Notes: generated from the letters alone by a model not told the origin. A stretch of DNA of 64,000 bases from Ulvibacter litoralis (GCF_900102055.1 NZ_FNBA01000001.1:1258204-1322203), one strand, 5' to 3'; shown: positions 39,023 to 47,935, counted from the stretch's first letter. Made by a program: numbers and translations.

Positions 39023-39403
39023 ATGAATGTACCTTCTGAATTAAAATATACTAAAGACCACGAATGGGTTCTAATCGATGGTGACATCGCTACTGTTGGA
39101 ATTACTGATTTTGCCCAAGGCGAATTAGGTGATATCGTTTATGTAGAAGTTGAAACTGTTGATGAAACAATGGACCTTGGAGAGGTTTTTGGAACGGTTG
39201 AAGCAGTTAAAACAGTATCAGACCTTATTCTTCCTCTATCTGGAGAGATAATAGAGTTTAACGACTCTCTAGAATCTGAACCAGAAAAAGTAAACACAGA
39301 TCCTTATGGTGACGGTTGGATGATTAAAATTAAAATAGCCAATACCGACGAAATTGATGAACTATTAGATGACGCAGCTTATAAAGAGGTTATCGGAGCC
39401 TAA
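39023..39403 (+). CDS. gcvH: Glycine cleavage system H protein
   Basis: 126 residues, the lipoyl carrier of the glycine cleavage system. The lipoylation site is K63 in [12 protein letters not shown], and the flanking beta-hammerhead ([18 protein letters not shown]) is intact. No gcvP or gcvT is near. It lies 27 bp after sprA, and its 3' end overlaps the vanZ gene by 35 bp, so the placement is a matter of operon history rather than metabolism. Confidence 0.96.
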   Translation: MNVPSELKYTKDHEWVLIDGDIATVGITDFAQGELGDIVYVEVETVDETMDLGEVFGTVEAVKTVSDLILPLSGEIIEFNDSLESEPEKVNTDPYGDGWMIKIKIANTDEIDELLDDAAYKEVIGA

Positions 39404-39770
39404 ATCATTAGTTTTTGTAGGGATTCTCTACACAGTTTTTATTACCATTATTTTTTTAATGCCCACTCAAGATTTGCCGAAATCAAATGTTGAGTGGGCT
39501 GATAAAATTATACACATCACTATACACACAGTGTTATCTTTGCTTTGGCTGCTTTACTTTTATGTACATGATAAAAAGGGTACTAACTTCCGAAAACAGA
39601 TCATATGGGTGTTAACTTTTTGTGTTGTTTATGGCATAATAATTGAGATACTACAACAAGTATTTACCGCTTCAAGAACCGCAGATATTTTAGATGTTTG
39701 TGCAAATGCAATTGGAACTTTCCTTGGATTGGCCTTGTTTTGGAGCGTAAAAAATAAATTTAAAATCTAA
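39369..39770 (+). CDS. VanZ family membrane protein
   Basis: A 133-residue membrane protein with four helices (about 14-31, 45-65, 76-98 and 109-128). The motifs FLMPTQDLP with a following K(I)IH segment, and EILQQVF...[18 protein letters not shown], are those of the VanZ-like family. The role of these proteins outside teicoplanin resistance is not known. The start overlaps gcvH by 35 bp in another frame; a later ATG at 39450 would remove the first helix, so the overlap is accepted. Confidence 0.85.
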   Translation: MTQLIKRLSEPKSLVFVGILYTVFITIIFLMPTQDLPKSNVEWADKIIHITIHTVLSLLWLLYFYVHDKKGTNFRKQIIWVLTFCVVYGIIIEILQQVFTASRTADILDVCANAIGTFLGLALFWSVKNKFKI

Positions 39771-39833
39771 AATTGTAATTTCATTTTAAATTACAGAGAT
39801 TTTATATATTTTAGCATCTATAAATAAACGAAT

Positions 39834-40553
39834 ATGGAACCGAAGAAAAATCCCAAGGCAGACTTAAGTAAGAGAAGCATGTTGTTTTTCCAATTAGGAA
39901 TGATCTTTATGCTTTTTTTAGCTTGGCAAGCAATTGAATGGAAAACCTATGATAAATCCTTAGCAAGGGATATTCTAGATGTAGGAGAAGATTTAGAAGA
40001 AGAAATTCCAATTACCCAAACTGTAACCCCACCACCGCCACCACCACCGCCACCACCAGCTCCAGAAGTTATTGAGGTTGTTGAAGACGAAGAGGAAGTG
40101 GAAGAAACCATTATCGAGTCGACTGAAACAAATCAAGAAGAAGAGATTGTAGAGATTGAAGAGATTGAGGAAGTTGTTGAAGAAGAGATTGCAGATGTAC
40201 CTTTCGCAGTTATTGAAAATGTACCAATCTATCCTGGATGTGAAGGTGAATCTGGAAACGCAGGGAAGAAAAAATGTATGTCTGAAAAAATTCAGAAGTT
40301 CGTACAAAAGAAATTTGACACTGAATTAGCGAATGACTTAGGTCTTGAAGGAAGACAGCGTATTTCTGTTCAATTTAAGATTGACAAAAACGGAAACGTA
40401 GTAGATGTTAGAGCAAGAGCTCCGCATCCTAAGTTAGAGCAAGAAGCTGTAAGTGTTGTAAAAGCATTGCCTAAAATGACACCAGGAAAACAACGTGGTA
40501 AGTCAGTAGGGGTATTATATGCATTACCAATTTTGTTCCAAGTAGAGAATTAA
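39834..40553 (+). CDS. Energy transducer TonB (first copy)
   Basis: 239 residues: a short basic N-terminus, one membrane helix (about 15-35), a polyproline run at residues of about 62-74 followed by a very acidic Glu/Val-rich linker (to about 125), and a TonB C-terminal domain (about 134-239) starting IYPGCEGES and containing RISVQFKIDKNGNVVDVRARAP. TonB transmits the proton-motive force from ExbB/ExbD to outer-membrane receptors; no exbBD is in the window. The Cys in YPGCE and the later KKCMS cysteine may form a disulfide. A terminator follows. Confidence 0.93.
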   Translation: MEPKKNPKADLSKRSMLFFQLGMIFMLFLAWQAIEWKTYDKSLARDILDVGEDLEEEIPITQTVTPPPPPPPPPPAPEVIEVVEDEEEVEETIIESTETNQEEEIVEIEEIEEVVEEEIADVPFAVIENVPIYPGCEGESGNAGKKKCMSEKIQKFVQKKFDTELANDLGLEGRQRISVQFKIDKNGNVVDVRARAPHPKLEQEAVSVVKALPKMTPGKQRGKSVGVLYALPILFQVEN

Positions 40554-40576
40554 TATTCTTTAAAATATATATTCAA

Positions 40577-40610
40577 AATCCCATTCGGTAAAACGGATGG
40601 GATTTTTTTT
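40577..40610 (+). terminator. Intrinsic terminator after the first tonB
   Basis: An 11-bp stem (aatcccattcg / cggatgggatt, one G-T pair) with a short A-rich loop is followed by a run of nine Ts. It separates the two tonB genes into different transcripts. Confidence 0.85.
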
Positions 40611-40662
40611 TGGCACAACTGTTGTAATTCTAAAGTATTAGTAACCCATAAAATAATACGTT

Positions 40663-41460
40663 ATGAAACCATCAGTGAACAATTTGAACAGCGACCAACC
40701 AAAAAAGCAGTCAAAAAGAGCCGATAAAAAACGTGTTAATATTCCGTGGAACCATGGTTTATTTTTTCAAGTGGGGCTCATCGTAAGTTTACTTGCAGTA
40801 TTTTTTATCATGGAAAACGCCAAAATGTATGTGTCGGCTAAAGTGGTTCCGAAGGAAAGGGCTACTGTAGAAGAACCATATGTAATGTCTGATGTGATAC
40901 TAGAAGTAGAAACTCCCGTGAAAGAACCGGTGAAGGCGGAGCCAATTGTAAAAAGGGTACAACCCGTAGCGCCAATTGTTAGCGCTGTAACACCAATTGA
41001 TGACCGTAGTACTATCATTGAAACGCCAGTACCAACAGTAGATGCTCCAGTTACGGAAGCGCCTCCAGTAACGGCGATTCCAAAACCTCCGGTTGACATA
41101 ACACCAAAGAATATTAATAGTGTGGAATTTGTTCCAGTATTTCCAGGGTGCGAAGCATTAGTAACAAATGGTGAGAAGGTTGCGTGTATGTCTTCAAAGA
41201 TTGCGAGCTTTATTCAAAAAAAGTTTAGAACCGACTCGTTCAGTCATTTAGATTCAGACGAAATTCAGCGTATTTCAGTTCAATTTCAAATTGACAAGAA
41301 TGGGTATATTACAAATGTAAAAGCAAGAGCACCAAGAGCAGATTTAGAAAAAGAAGGAGCGCGTGTTATTTCGCAATTGCCTAAAATGAAACCGGGCCGA
41401 CAAGGAGATGCCAATGTAGATGTTTTGTATATGGTTCCGATTGTTTTCAAAGTAAATTAA
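40663..41460 (+). CDS. Energy transducer TonB (second copy)
   Basis: 265 residues, a diverged paralogue of the preceding gene. It has a basic N-terminus with many lysines, one helix (about 33-50), a Val/Pro/Thr-rich linker without a polyproline run (about 65-150) and a TonB C-terminal domain (about 155-265) with FVPVFPGCEALV, KVACMSSKI and RISVQFQIDKNGYITNVKARAP. The linker length and chemistry differ from the first copy, which suggests different outer-membrane partners. It is flanked by terminators and so is its own unit. Confidence 0.92.
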   Translation: MKPSVNNLNSDQPKKQSKRADKKRVNIPWNHGLFFQVGLIVSLLAVFFIMENAKMYVSAKVVPKERATVEEPYVMSDVILEVETPVKEPVKAEPIVKRVQPVAPIVSAVTPIDDRSTIIETPVPTVDAPVTEAPPVTAIPKPPVDITPKNINSVEFVPVFPGCEALVTNGEKVACMSSKIASFIQKKFRTDSFSHLDSDEIQRISVQFQIDKNGYITNVKARAPRADLEKEGARVISQLPKMKPGRQGDANVDVLYMVPIVFKVN

Positions 41461-41476
41461 GTATTTTCCATAGATT

Positions 41477-41514
41477 AAAACCCGTCTTTTATATTTCTAA
41501 GAGACGGGTTTTTT
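41477..41514 (+). terminator. Intrinsic terminator after the second tonB
   Basis: A stem of ten base pairs (aaacccgtct / agacgggttt) around an AT-rich loop is followed by a T-run. Confidence 0.85.
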
Positions 41515-41565
41515 GTTTCTATATAGCAGCCTTCTAAAAAAGCCGTATCTTTCAGCCTTCAAATA

Positions 41566-43683
41566 ATGAATTGTATGATGAAGAATAGTGCCTCGTTTCT
41601 CATTTTATTTCTTTCAATTTACGCCTACTCTCAAAGCAACCCTTCTGGTTTTGAGAAGTACCCTGTTTTTCCTGAATGTTCAGAAAGTAGTATTGGCGAT
41701 TTAGAGAGTTGTTTTAATACGACCTTACAGCAATTTGTGTTCGCAAATTTTAAAACTCCTGAAGTGGTTACAGCAGAATCATATTCAGGTAGCGTTTCTG
41801 TTTTTTTTGAAATCAACAAAGAAGGTGCTTTTAAAGTACTGTATGTAGATGCAACTTATAACGAATTAAAGGAAGAAGCAAAACGCGTTTTTGAATTGCT
41901 TCCGAAAATAGAGCCAGCTACCTATAACGGGAATCCTTCTTATGCGCAGTTTACCATGCCTATTGCTATCCTGTTAGGAGGACCTCTGGTTGTAGCTACT
42001 TCGGAAACAGCAACTGAAACGACCAAGCTTTCCGAAGCAAAAAAAATAGACTCACTTTCTTTAGAATACGATGCTATTGAAAAGTTCCCGTATGCGAATG
42101 AAGAGTATAAAAGCAATATAAACATTCCGTTATCGCATCATAATTACAGCAAATTTGATCCCGCATTAAATAGAGTGGGTACCAACAGTCATACTGCTCA
42201 AAAACCCTATATCTATTCGGAAGTAAATAGGTATTATAATTTTGAAGAAGAAAACAAACCGTTGCTAGCTAATAAAACCTCTTGGTTGGGACGAAAGCTT
42301 TTAAATGAACATTTTATCACACTTAAAGGGAAAGACTATTGGTTAACACTAGATCCTGGTGTCGATTTGCAAGTTGGAAAAGATTTTGATGCCGATATAA
42401 GTACTTATAATAATACGCGATTGGTTACAACGCAAGGAGGTATTGGTGATAATATTAGCTTTTTTGCAGTAATTTTTGAAAGTCAAGGACGTTTTGCAGA
42501 TTATTTTAATCGGTATGCAGAGTCCATTCGACCCGACGGAGGAAACCCAGCAATTATTCCTGGGAGAGGAATAGCAAAAGCGTTTAGGACCGATTCGTAC
42601 GATTATCCAATTGCAACAGGGCATATTTCATATTCGCCTTCAAAAACATTCAATGTGCAATTAGGGCATGGGAAAAATTTTCTTGGAGATGGGTATCGCT
42701 CTTTGTTGTTGAGTGATAACGCAAGTTCGTATCCTTACATAAAAATCAACACTACTTTTTGGAAGCTTAAATATACCAATACATGGATGTCGTTACGCGA
42801 TGTACGTTCTGAGGTAACTTTAGACGATTCGTTTCGTACTAAATATATGGCGAACCATTATTTGAGTTACAATATTACCAAACGTTTGAATATTGGGTTG
42901 TTTGAGTCTGTTTTGTGGCAAAATGATAATGATAGAGGCTTTGATTTAAATTATGTTAATCCTATTATTTTTTACCGTGCTATTGAGTTCTCTACAGGGT
43001 CTAGGGGAGGAAATGCCTTAATTGGACTAAGTGGGAAGTACAAGTTTAGTGATCGCGTAAATGCATACGGACAATTTATTATTGACGAATTTTCTACAAG
43101 CGATGTTTTTGGGGGTAACGGAAGTTATAAAAACAAAACTGGATATCAATTAGGGGTAAAATACTACGACGCTTTTAAAGTGAAAGGATTGTATTTGCAA
43201 GCGGAATATAACCGTGTGCGCCCATATACGTATTCTCATAATACGGTGGTGCTTAATTACGGACATAACAACCAGTCGATGGCGCATACTTTAGGTGCTA
43301 ATTTCTCTGAATTTATTGCCATTGGACGTTATGATTACGGTCGGTATTTTGCAGATGCGAAGTTTATAATCGCTAAAAGAGGGTTTGACTTTAACACCGA
43401 TAAAGATGACTTTTTCTACGGCGGAAACGTTTACGGAAGCGAAGACAATCGCGTTAGTGATTTAGGGAATGAACTGGCACAAGGAAACACCACCAATTTT
43501 TTCCACATGGAATTGCAAGGAGGGTATTTGATTAATCCAGCAACAAATCTGAAAATCTACGGAAGCTTAATTTTTAGAGACTTTAAGCCATTAGAAAACA
43601 CCGAAACTGTTTTTGAAAACCAGACAACGTGGGTGAACTTTGGTATTCGTACCGACTTGTTTAATTGGTACAACGATTTCTAA
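41566..43683 (+). CDS. remB: RemB-like gliding motility protein with N-terminal TonB-C-like domain and C-terminal beta-barrel
   Basis: A 705-residue exported protein. The signal peptide ends near YSQ (residue 23). Residues 30-138 align by eye with the C-terminal domains of the two preceding TonB proteins: VFPECS at 34-39 matches VFPGCE, SCFNTTLQQFV matches the CMSxKIxxFIQ helix, and SVSVFFEINKEG matches the ISVQFxIDKNG strand. From about 180 to the end the sequence is rich in alternating beta-strands and aromatic residues and ends in a phenylalanine, as outer-membrane barrels do; it looks distantly like the Wzi capsule-assembly family. The position downstream of sprA, gcvH, vanZ and tonB matches remB as I recall it in F. 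johnsoniae, where RemB contributes to gliding. Identity as RemB is a family-level and synteny judgement. Confidence 0.72.
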   Translation: MNCMMKNSASFLILFLSIYAYSQSNPSGFEKYPVFPECSESSIGDLESCFNTTLQQFVFANFKTPEVVTAESYSGSVSVFFEINKEGAFKVLYVDATYNELKEEAKRVFELLPKIEPATYNGNPSYAQFTMPIAILLGGPLVVATSETATETTKLSEAKKIDSLSLEYDAIEKFPYANEEYKSNINIPLSHHNYSKFDPALNRVGTNSHTAQKPYIYSEVNRYYNFEEENKPLLANKTSWLGRKLLNEHFITLKGKDYWLTLDPGVDLQVGKDFDADISTYNNTRLVTTQGGIGDNISFFAVIFESQGRFADYFNRYAESIRPDGGNPAIIPGRGIAKAFRTDSYDYPIATGHISYSPSKTFNVQLGHGKNFLGDGYRSLLLSDNASSYPYIKINTTFWKLKYTNTWMSLRDVRSEVTLDDSFRTKYMANHYLSYNITKRLNIGLFESVLWQNDNDRGFDLNYVNPIIFYRAIEFSTGSRGGNALIGLSGKYKFSDRVNAYGQFIIDEFSTSDVFGGNGSYKNKTGYQLGVKYYDAFKVKGLYLQAEYNRVRPYTYSHNTVVLNYGHNNQSMAHTLGANFSEFIAIGRYDYGRYFADAKFIIAKRGFDFNTDKDDFFYGGNVYGSEDNRVSDLGNELAQGNTTNFFHMELQGGYLINPATNLKIYGSLIFRDFKPLENTETVFENQTTWVNFGIRTDLFNWYNDF

Positions 43684-43696
43684 AAAGAGGTTTCTT

Positions 43697-44752
43697 TTAT
43701 TTTGAAAGTTCTTTATAAAGGGTGCGGATAAAACTTTCGGTAGTAATGAAATTATCACCAAAGCCTTTATCGTCGTATTCTTTTGTTAGTTCACGCATCG
43801 CAACGACTTCATCTTCTGTTTTTTTAGCAACAATTTGATACTTAATTTGTCCTTTTAAAAACCGAAACATGCTTATGAGGTATTTGACATCTTCAATAGA
43901 AGCAATCTCTCCGTGTCCAGGAATGATTTTAGTGTCTTTGTCGGCAATGCTAAGTATTTTGTTTAAACCATCCATATATCCACTAAAACTTCCACCGTTT
44001 TTAGCATCTATAAATGGATACCCATTACTAATGTAGGCATCACCTGTGTGTAAAACGTTCGATTTGGTAAAATAAACCATTGCATCGCCATCGGTATGGG
44101 CTCTTGGAGTATGGGTAACTTCAATTTTCTCATTGTTGTAATAAAAAGAAATGTTTTTGGGAAAAGTAACAACAGGAAGCGCTCCGTTTGGAATATCAAC
44201 AAATTCTTCAAGCGTACCAATCACTTTTTCTGCACTACGCATTTCATTTTTACGAACTTCTTCCGAAGAAATTTTACTTCCTTGACGTTCAATGATGCTA
44301 TCTATTTTTTGGTCATATATTTTTTTAGCAGCATTGGTGTAGGTAGCTAAAATTCGTTTGCGAGCATTTTCTTGAGAAAAAATAAGTGCTCCTGAACTGG
44401 CCATGTACGCATTTCCGCCCGTATGATCTCCGTGATGATGAGTATTTACCAGTAGCTCAATAGGTTTGCTTGTAATTGTATTTAATTTTTGAATAACAGA
44501 CGAAGATGTTTCTGGAAACTTATCATCAATCATGAAAACGCCATTTTCTCCAACACAAACACCAATATTTCCTCCTCGGCCCTTAATCATATAAATACTG
44601 TCTTTAACTCTGATAATACCTACGTTATTTTTAGCTCCGGCTTGCATTTCTTGCCCCTCCTTGCTCTTTGAATCAAGTTCAGCATCTGTTTGAGCTGATG
44701 CATAAAAACTACTAATAAGTAAAACGAAAACAAGGGCTATTCTTTGTGGCAT
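43697..44752 (-). CDS. Exported metallo-beta-lactamase-fold hydrolase
   Basis: 351 residues with a signal peptide of about 20 residues (ending YASA). The zinc-binding motif HxHxDH is THHHGDHTGG with H105, H107, D109 and H110; further histidines appear in PRAHTDGD and IPGHGE, completing the two-metal site. Residues 130-190 form a charged helical insertion. The family includes beta-lactamases, quinone-like hydrolases and other hydrolases; the layout does not by itself indicate antibiotic resistance. It is monocistronic and converges on the remB-like gene with a 13-bp gap. I see no clear -7 box upstream. Confidence 0.88.
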   Translation of the reverse strand: MPQRIALVFVLLISSFYASAQTDAELDSKSKEGQEMQAGAKNNVGIIRVKDSIYMIKGRGGNIGVCVGENGVFMIDDKFPETSSSVIQKLNTITSKPIELLVNTHHHGDHTGGNAYMASSGALIFSQENARKRILATYTNAAKKIYDQKIDSIIERQGSKISSEEVRKNEMRSAEKVIGTLEEFVDIPNGALPVVTFPKNISFYYNNEKIEVTHTPRAHTDGDAMVYFTKSNVLHTGDAYISNGYPFIDAKNGGSFSGYMDGLNKILSIADKDTKIIPGHGEIASIEDVKYLISMFRFLKGQIKYQIVAKKTEDEVVAMRELTKEYDDKGFGDNFITTESFIRTLYKELSK

Positions 44753-44824
44753 AAGGTGCTTTTTTAATTAAAGTTTGAAAATAATAAAAAATGATAAATA
44801 TTGCACTAACATTGTGTAGATTAT

Positions 44825-44856
44825 ATTGTGAAAAAAGGGAAGGTAGTGTATCTTTG
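44825..44856 (+). promoter_or_regulatory. Promoter of the ctaB/cox III operon
   Basis: A TTG at 44826-44828 and TATCTTTG at 44849-44856 are spaced by 20 bp, matching the Bacteroidota -33/-7 pattern. The leader to the TTG start of ctaB is about 75 nt. Confidence 0.65.
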
Positions 44857-44938
44857 CATCCTCAAACTTTGAAGCGTTTTTTACTTAGTAGTTAAGAGTC
44901 TAGTTAAAAAACAAAAGTTTCAACCTAAACCAAAAAGA

Positions 44939-45832
44939 TTGCCCGTTACCCAATCATATCCTGTGCAACAATCGCTAATTCGAAATTTTACGGAGATTAC
45001 TAAAATTCGCCTATCGGTGAGTGTCGTGTTTTCATCTGTTGCAGGGTATCTTCTAGGGGCAGAAACAATTGACTTTTACATTTTATTTCTATTGTGTGTT
45101 GGAGGCTATTGTATGGTGGGAGCTTCAAATGTATTTAATCAAATTATAGAACGTGACTTAGATGCTTTAATGGATAGAACGAAAGATCGTCCTATTCCTT
45201 CGGGAAGAATGTCGGTGCAAACCGCTTTTATCATAGGCGCAGTTTTAACTGTTATAGGACTTGTAGTGCTGTATGTAATTAATCCTAAAACAGCGATGTT
45301 TGGGGCTATTTGCATTTTTATGTACGTAAGTTTATACACACCCTTGAAAACAAGAACACCATTGTCTGTTTTTGTAGGTGCGTTTCCTGGAGCAATTCCT
45401 TTTATGTTAGGATGGGTTGCTGCTACAAACGACTTCGGAATTGAGCCCGGAACCTTATTTATGATTCAGTTCTTTTGGCAATTTCCACACTTTTGGGCTA
45501 TTGGATGGTTTCTTTTCGACGATTATAAAAAAGGAGGTTTCTTTATGTTGCCTAATGGAAAAAGAAATAAAGGAACAGCGGTGCAAGTTGTTTTTTACAC
45601 CATCTGGACTGTCTTAGCTTCTTTAATTCCAGTAATGGGAGTAACAGGGAGGTTGTATTTAACTCCGGTTTCAGGAGTGATTATAGGATTGTTAGGTGTT
45701 GGTTTAATATACTATGCGTTCCGACTTTACAAAGAACAAACCGCTAAAGCGGCAAAGCAATTGATGCTTGCAAGTGTAAGTTATATTACACTGTTGCAAA
45801 TAATTTATGTGTTAGATAAATTTATACGATAA
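44939..45832 (+). CDS. ctaB: Protoheme IX farnesyltransferase (heme O synthase)
   Basis: 297 residues, a UbiA-family prenyltransferase with about eight membrane helices. The first aspartate-rich motif lies in NVFNQIIERDLDALMDRT (residues 64-81), and the second near FFDDYKKGGFFMLP. It converts heme B to heme O for the aa3 oxidase. The start is TTG; the last base of the stop is the first base of the next gene, so coupling is tight. The heme A synthase gene (ctaA) is not in the window. Confidence 0.95.
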   Translation: MPVTQSYPVQQSLIRNFTEITKIRLSVSVVFSSVAGYLLGAETIDFYILFLLCVGGYCMVGASNVFNQIIERDLDALMDRTKDRPIPSGRMSVQTAFIIGAVLTVIGLVVLYVINPKTAMFGAICIFMYVSLYTPLKTRTPLSVFVGAFPGAIPFMLGWVAATNDFGIEPGTLFMIQFFWQFPHFWAIGWFLFDDYKKGGFFMLPNGKRNKGTAVQVVFYTIWTVLASLIPVMGVTGRLYLTPVSGVIIGLLGVGLIYYAFRLYKEQTAKAAKQLMLASVSYITLLQIIYVLDKFIR

Positions 45833-46413
45833 TGGATTACACACAAGGGACAGAAGAGGAGAAGATATATCGAGCTAAAAAGAACATGCTTTGGTTTGGT
45901 ATTATTAGTCTTACCATGAGTTTTGCAGGACTAACAAGTGCGTACGTAATTAGTAGAGAACGTAAAGATTGGTTGACCGATTTTGAAATTCCGCAGGCTT
46001 TTTATCTAAGTGTGCTTGTAATTTTACTAAGTAGTATTACGGTTCATTTTGCAAAAAAAATGATTCAGAAAAACGAAAACAAAACAGGAATGTGGCTTCT
46101 AGTTACTACATTTGTGTTAGGAATTATTTTTGTGATTCTTCAGTTTAGAGGTTTTTCAGAAATTATTGCAAATGGTTATTTTTTCACTGGAAGTGAAAGC
46201 TCAATTACCACGTCATTTGTCTATTTGGTGGTTCTTCTGCATTTAGCACACGTGTTTGTGGGGTTAATTACCTTGTTAGTGGTAATTTATAATCATTATA
46301 AACTAAAGTATCAAAACGGGAAAACCCTTGGAATAGAACTTGCTGCGACTTTTTGGCACTTCGTAGATGTACTATGGATTTACCTGTTTTTATTTTTATA
46401 TTTCGTTAGATAA
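45832..46413 (+). CDS. Cytochrome c oxidase subunit III, short paralogue
   Basis: 193 residues with five membrane helices, the usual bacterial five-helix subunit III, with HFVDVLWIYLFLFLYFVR at the C-terminus and HVFVGLITLLV in the middle. It overlaps the ctaB stop by one base. A second, longer subunit III gene follows after 46 bp, so the oxidase either holds two subunit III-like chains or uses them alternately. Confidence 0.9.
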   Translation: MDYTQGTEEEKIYRAKKNMLWFGIISLTMSFAGLTSAYVISRERKDWLTDFEIPQAFYLSVLVILLSSITVHFAKKMIQKNENKTGMWLLVTTFVLGIIFVILQFRGFSEIIANGYFFTGSESSITTSFVYLVVLLHLAHVFVGLITLLVVIYNHYKLKYQNGKTLGIELAATFWHFVDVLWIYLFLFLYFVR

Positions 46414-46423
46414 AAAATATACG

Positions 46424-46431
46424 TATTTTTG
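46424..46431 (+). promoter_or_regulatory. -7 promoter element between the two subunit III genes
   Basis: TATTTTTG matches TAnnTTTG and lies 28 bp before the second subunit III gene; it could be an internal promoter for that gene and subunit IV. Confidence 0.4.
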
Positions 46432-46459
46432 AACCTTTATTTAAAACCAAATTCTTTAT

Positions 46460-47443
46460 ATGGAAGCTACTGTTGCTAAAACAGGTACCGAAGGAAAAAC
46501 CTGGGGTGGTGGAAACCAACCTTTAAGAGCCAGTTATGGCAAAATGATGATGTGGTTTTTCATTGTTTCAGATGCCTTAACTTTTTCTGGATTCCTAGCC
46601 GCTTATGGCTTTTCAAGATTTAAATTTGTAGATGCTTGGCCTATTGCTGACGAAGTGTTTACTCACTTTCCGTTTTTACACGGTGTAAATGCTCCTATGT
46701 ATTATGTGGCGTTTATGACGTTTGTGCTTATTTTCTCATCTGTTACTATGGTATTAGCAGTGGATGCAGGACATAAAATGCAACAGAAAAAAGTGATCTT
46801 TTATATGTTCCTTACCATTATTGGAGGAGCTATATTCGTTGGGTCACAAGCCTGGGAATGGAATACTTTTATTAAAGGTGATTATGGCGCAGTAGAAACT
46901 AAAGGGGGGAAAATTATCCAATTTTTAGATACAGATGGAAAACGTGTCGCTATTAGAGATTTTGCGGTTCAATTACCAACCGAGAGAGTAGAGCACGTAA
47001 AGAAAGAAGGTATTTGGTTTGTTTCTGAACCTGAAACAATGTCTTCTTTTTCTTATGAAGAAGTAAAAGCAGGTTTCTTAGCAAATGATAATTTGCTTGT
47101 AAGAACACAATATAAAGACGAACACGGTCATCCAATCGTGCTTTCTAGAGAAGCTTCTATCGATAAAATTACAAACGATGGAAAATTAGTTGTTGAAGGT
47201 GCAAACTTGAAGCATAATGAATACGGAACACCATTATTTGCAGATTTCTTTTTCTTCATTACTGGTTTTCACGGTTTTCACGTATTATCAGGTGTAATTA
47301 TTAACATTATTGTCTTTTTTAACGTTGTAATTGGAACCTATGAGCGAAGAGGTCATTACGAAATGGTTGAAAAAGTTGGACTATACTGGCACTTTGTAGA
47401 TTTAGTTTGGGTATTTGTATTTACCTTCTTTTACCTTGTATAA
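46460..47443 (+). CDS. Cytochrome c oxidase subunit III, long paralogue with an internal insertion
   Basis: 327 residues. The core helices and the TGFHGFHVLSGVI motif (about 267-280) are those of subunit III, as is the C-terminal YWHFVDLVWVFVFTFFYLV, quoted only in part. Between the helix ending QAWEW (129-133) and the TGFHG helix there is an insertion of about 115 mostly polar residues (about 141-255) that is absent from the short paralogue. It probably forms a soluble domain on one face of the membrane and could contact alternative complex III. It follows the short paralogue after 46 bp and precedes subunit IV by 28 bp. Confidence 0.92.
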   Translation: MEATVAKTGTEGKTWGGGNQPLRASYGKMMMWFFIVSDALTFSGFLAAYGFSRFKFVDAWPIADEVFTHFPFLHGVNAPMYYVAFMTFVLIFSSVTMVLAVDAGHKMQQKKVIFYMFLTIIGGAIFVGSQAWEWNTFIKGDYGAVETKGGKIIQFLDTDGKRVAIRDFAVQLPTERVEHVKKEGIWFVSEPETMSSFSYEEVKAGFLANDNLLVRTQYKDEHGHPIVLSREASIDKITNDGKLVVEGANLKHNEYGTPLFADFFFFITGFHGFHVLSGVIINIIVFFNVVIGTYERRGHYEMVEKVGLYWHFVDLVWVFVFTFFYLV

Positions 47444-47471
47444 ATTAAAAAGCACTATCAAAATTTAAAAA

Positions 47472-47855
47472 ATGGCTCACGAACATAAATTAGAAATATT
47501 TAGAGGACTTTTAAAGTTTAAGTCTAACGTAAGTAAAATTTGGGGTGTATTTGTACTTCTTTCTATAATTACAATTGTAGAAGTTATACTAGGGATTATT
47601 AGACCTGATTTCTTAGTAGATCACCACTTCTTAGCGATGCGTCTTTTGAACTGGGTGTTTATTATCTTAACACTTGTAAAAGCATATTATATTACTTGGG
47701 ATTTCATGCACATGCGTGATGAGAAAAGTGGTTTAAGACGTTCCGTAATTTGGACTGCTATTTTCTTAATCTGTTACCTAGTTTTAATTCTACTAATAGA
47801 AGGAGATTATATTTATGAAGTTTACAAAAGCGGATTTATTAAATTCGACTTCTAA
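47472..47855 (+). CDS. Cytochrome c oxidase subunit IV family protein
   Basis: 127 residues with three membrane helices (about 23-42, 55-75 and 89-110), matching the small subunit IV family of bacterial heme-copper oxidases; DHHFLAMRLLNWVFIILTLVKAYYI is the central part. It assists assembly or stability of the CuB centre in related oxidases. It ends the ctaB-cox III-cox IV operon, 25 bp before a terminator. Confidence 0.88.
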   Translation: MAHEHKLEIFRGLLKFKSNVSKIWGVFVLLSIITIVEVILGIIRPDFLVDHHFLAMRLLNWVFIILTLVKAYYITWDFMHMRDEKSGLRRSVIWTAIFLICYLVLILLIEGDYIYEVYKSGFIKFDF

Positions 47856-47879
47856 AATAATATGATAACATACTTATTA

Positions 47880-47910
47880 AAAAAAAGCCCTGAATTTCAG
47901 GGCTTTTTTT
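47880..47910 (+). terminator. Intrinsic terminator after cox IV
   Basis: A stem of nine base pairs (agccctgaa / ttcagggct) flanked by an A-run and a T-run. Confidence 0.9.
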
Positions 47911-47935
47911 GTGTTTAAAAATTAACTATCAAAGG

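Noticed and set aside
39993..40307. Open frame on the minus strand rich in Trp/Arg and Asn/Phe
   Set aside because: A shadow of the polyproline and acidic linker of tonB; no start context or family.
43697..44752. Metallo-beta-lactamase fold taken as an antibiotic resistance gene
   Set aside because: Only the general HxHxDH fold is visible; many housekeeping hydrolases share it, and no mobile element is near.
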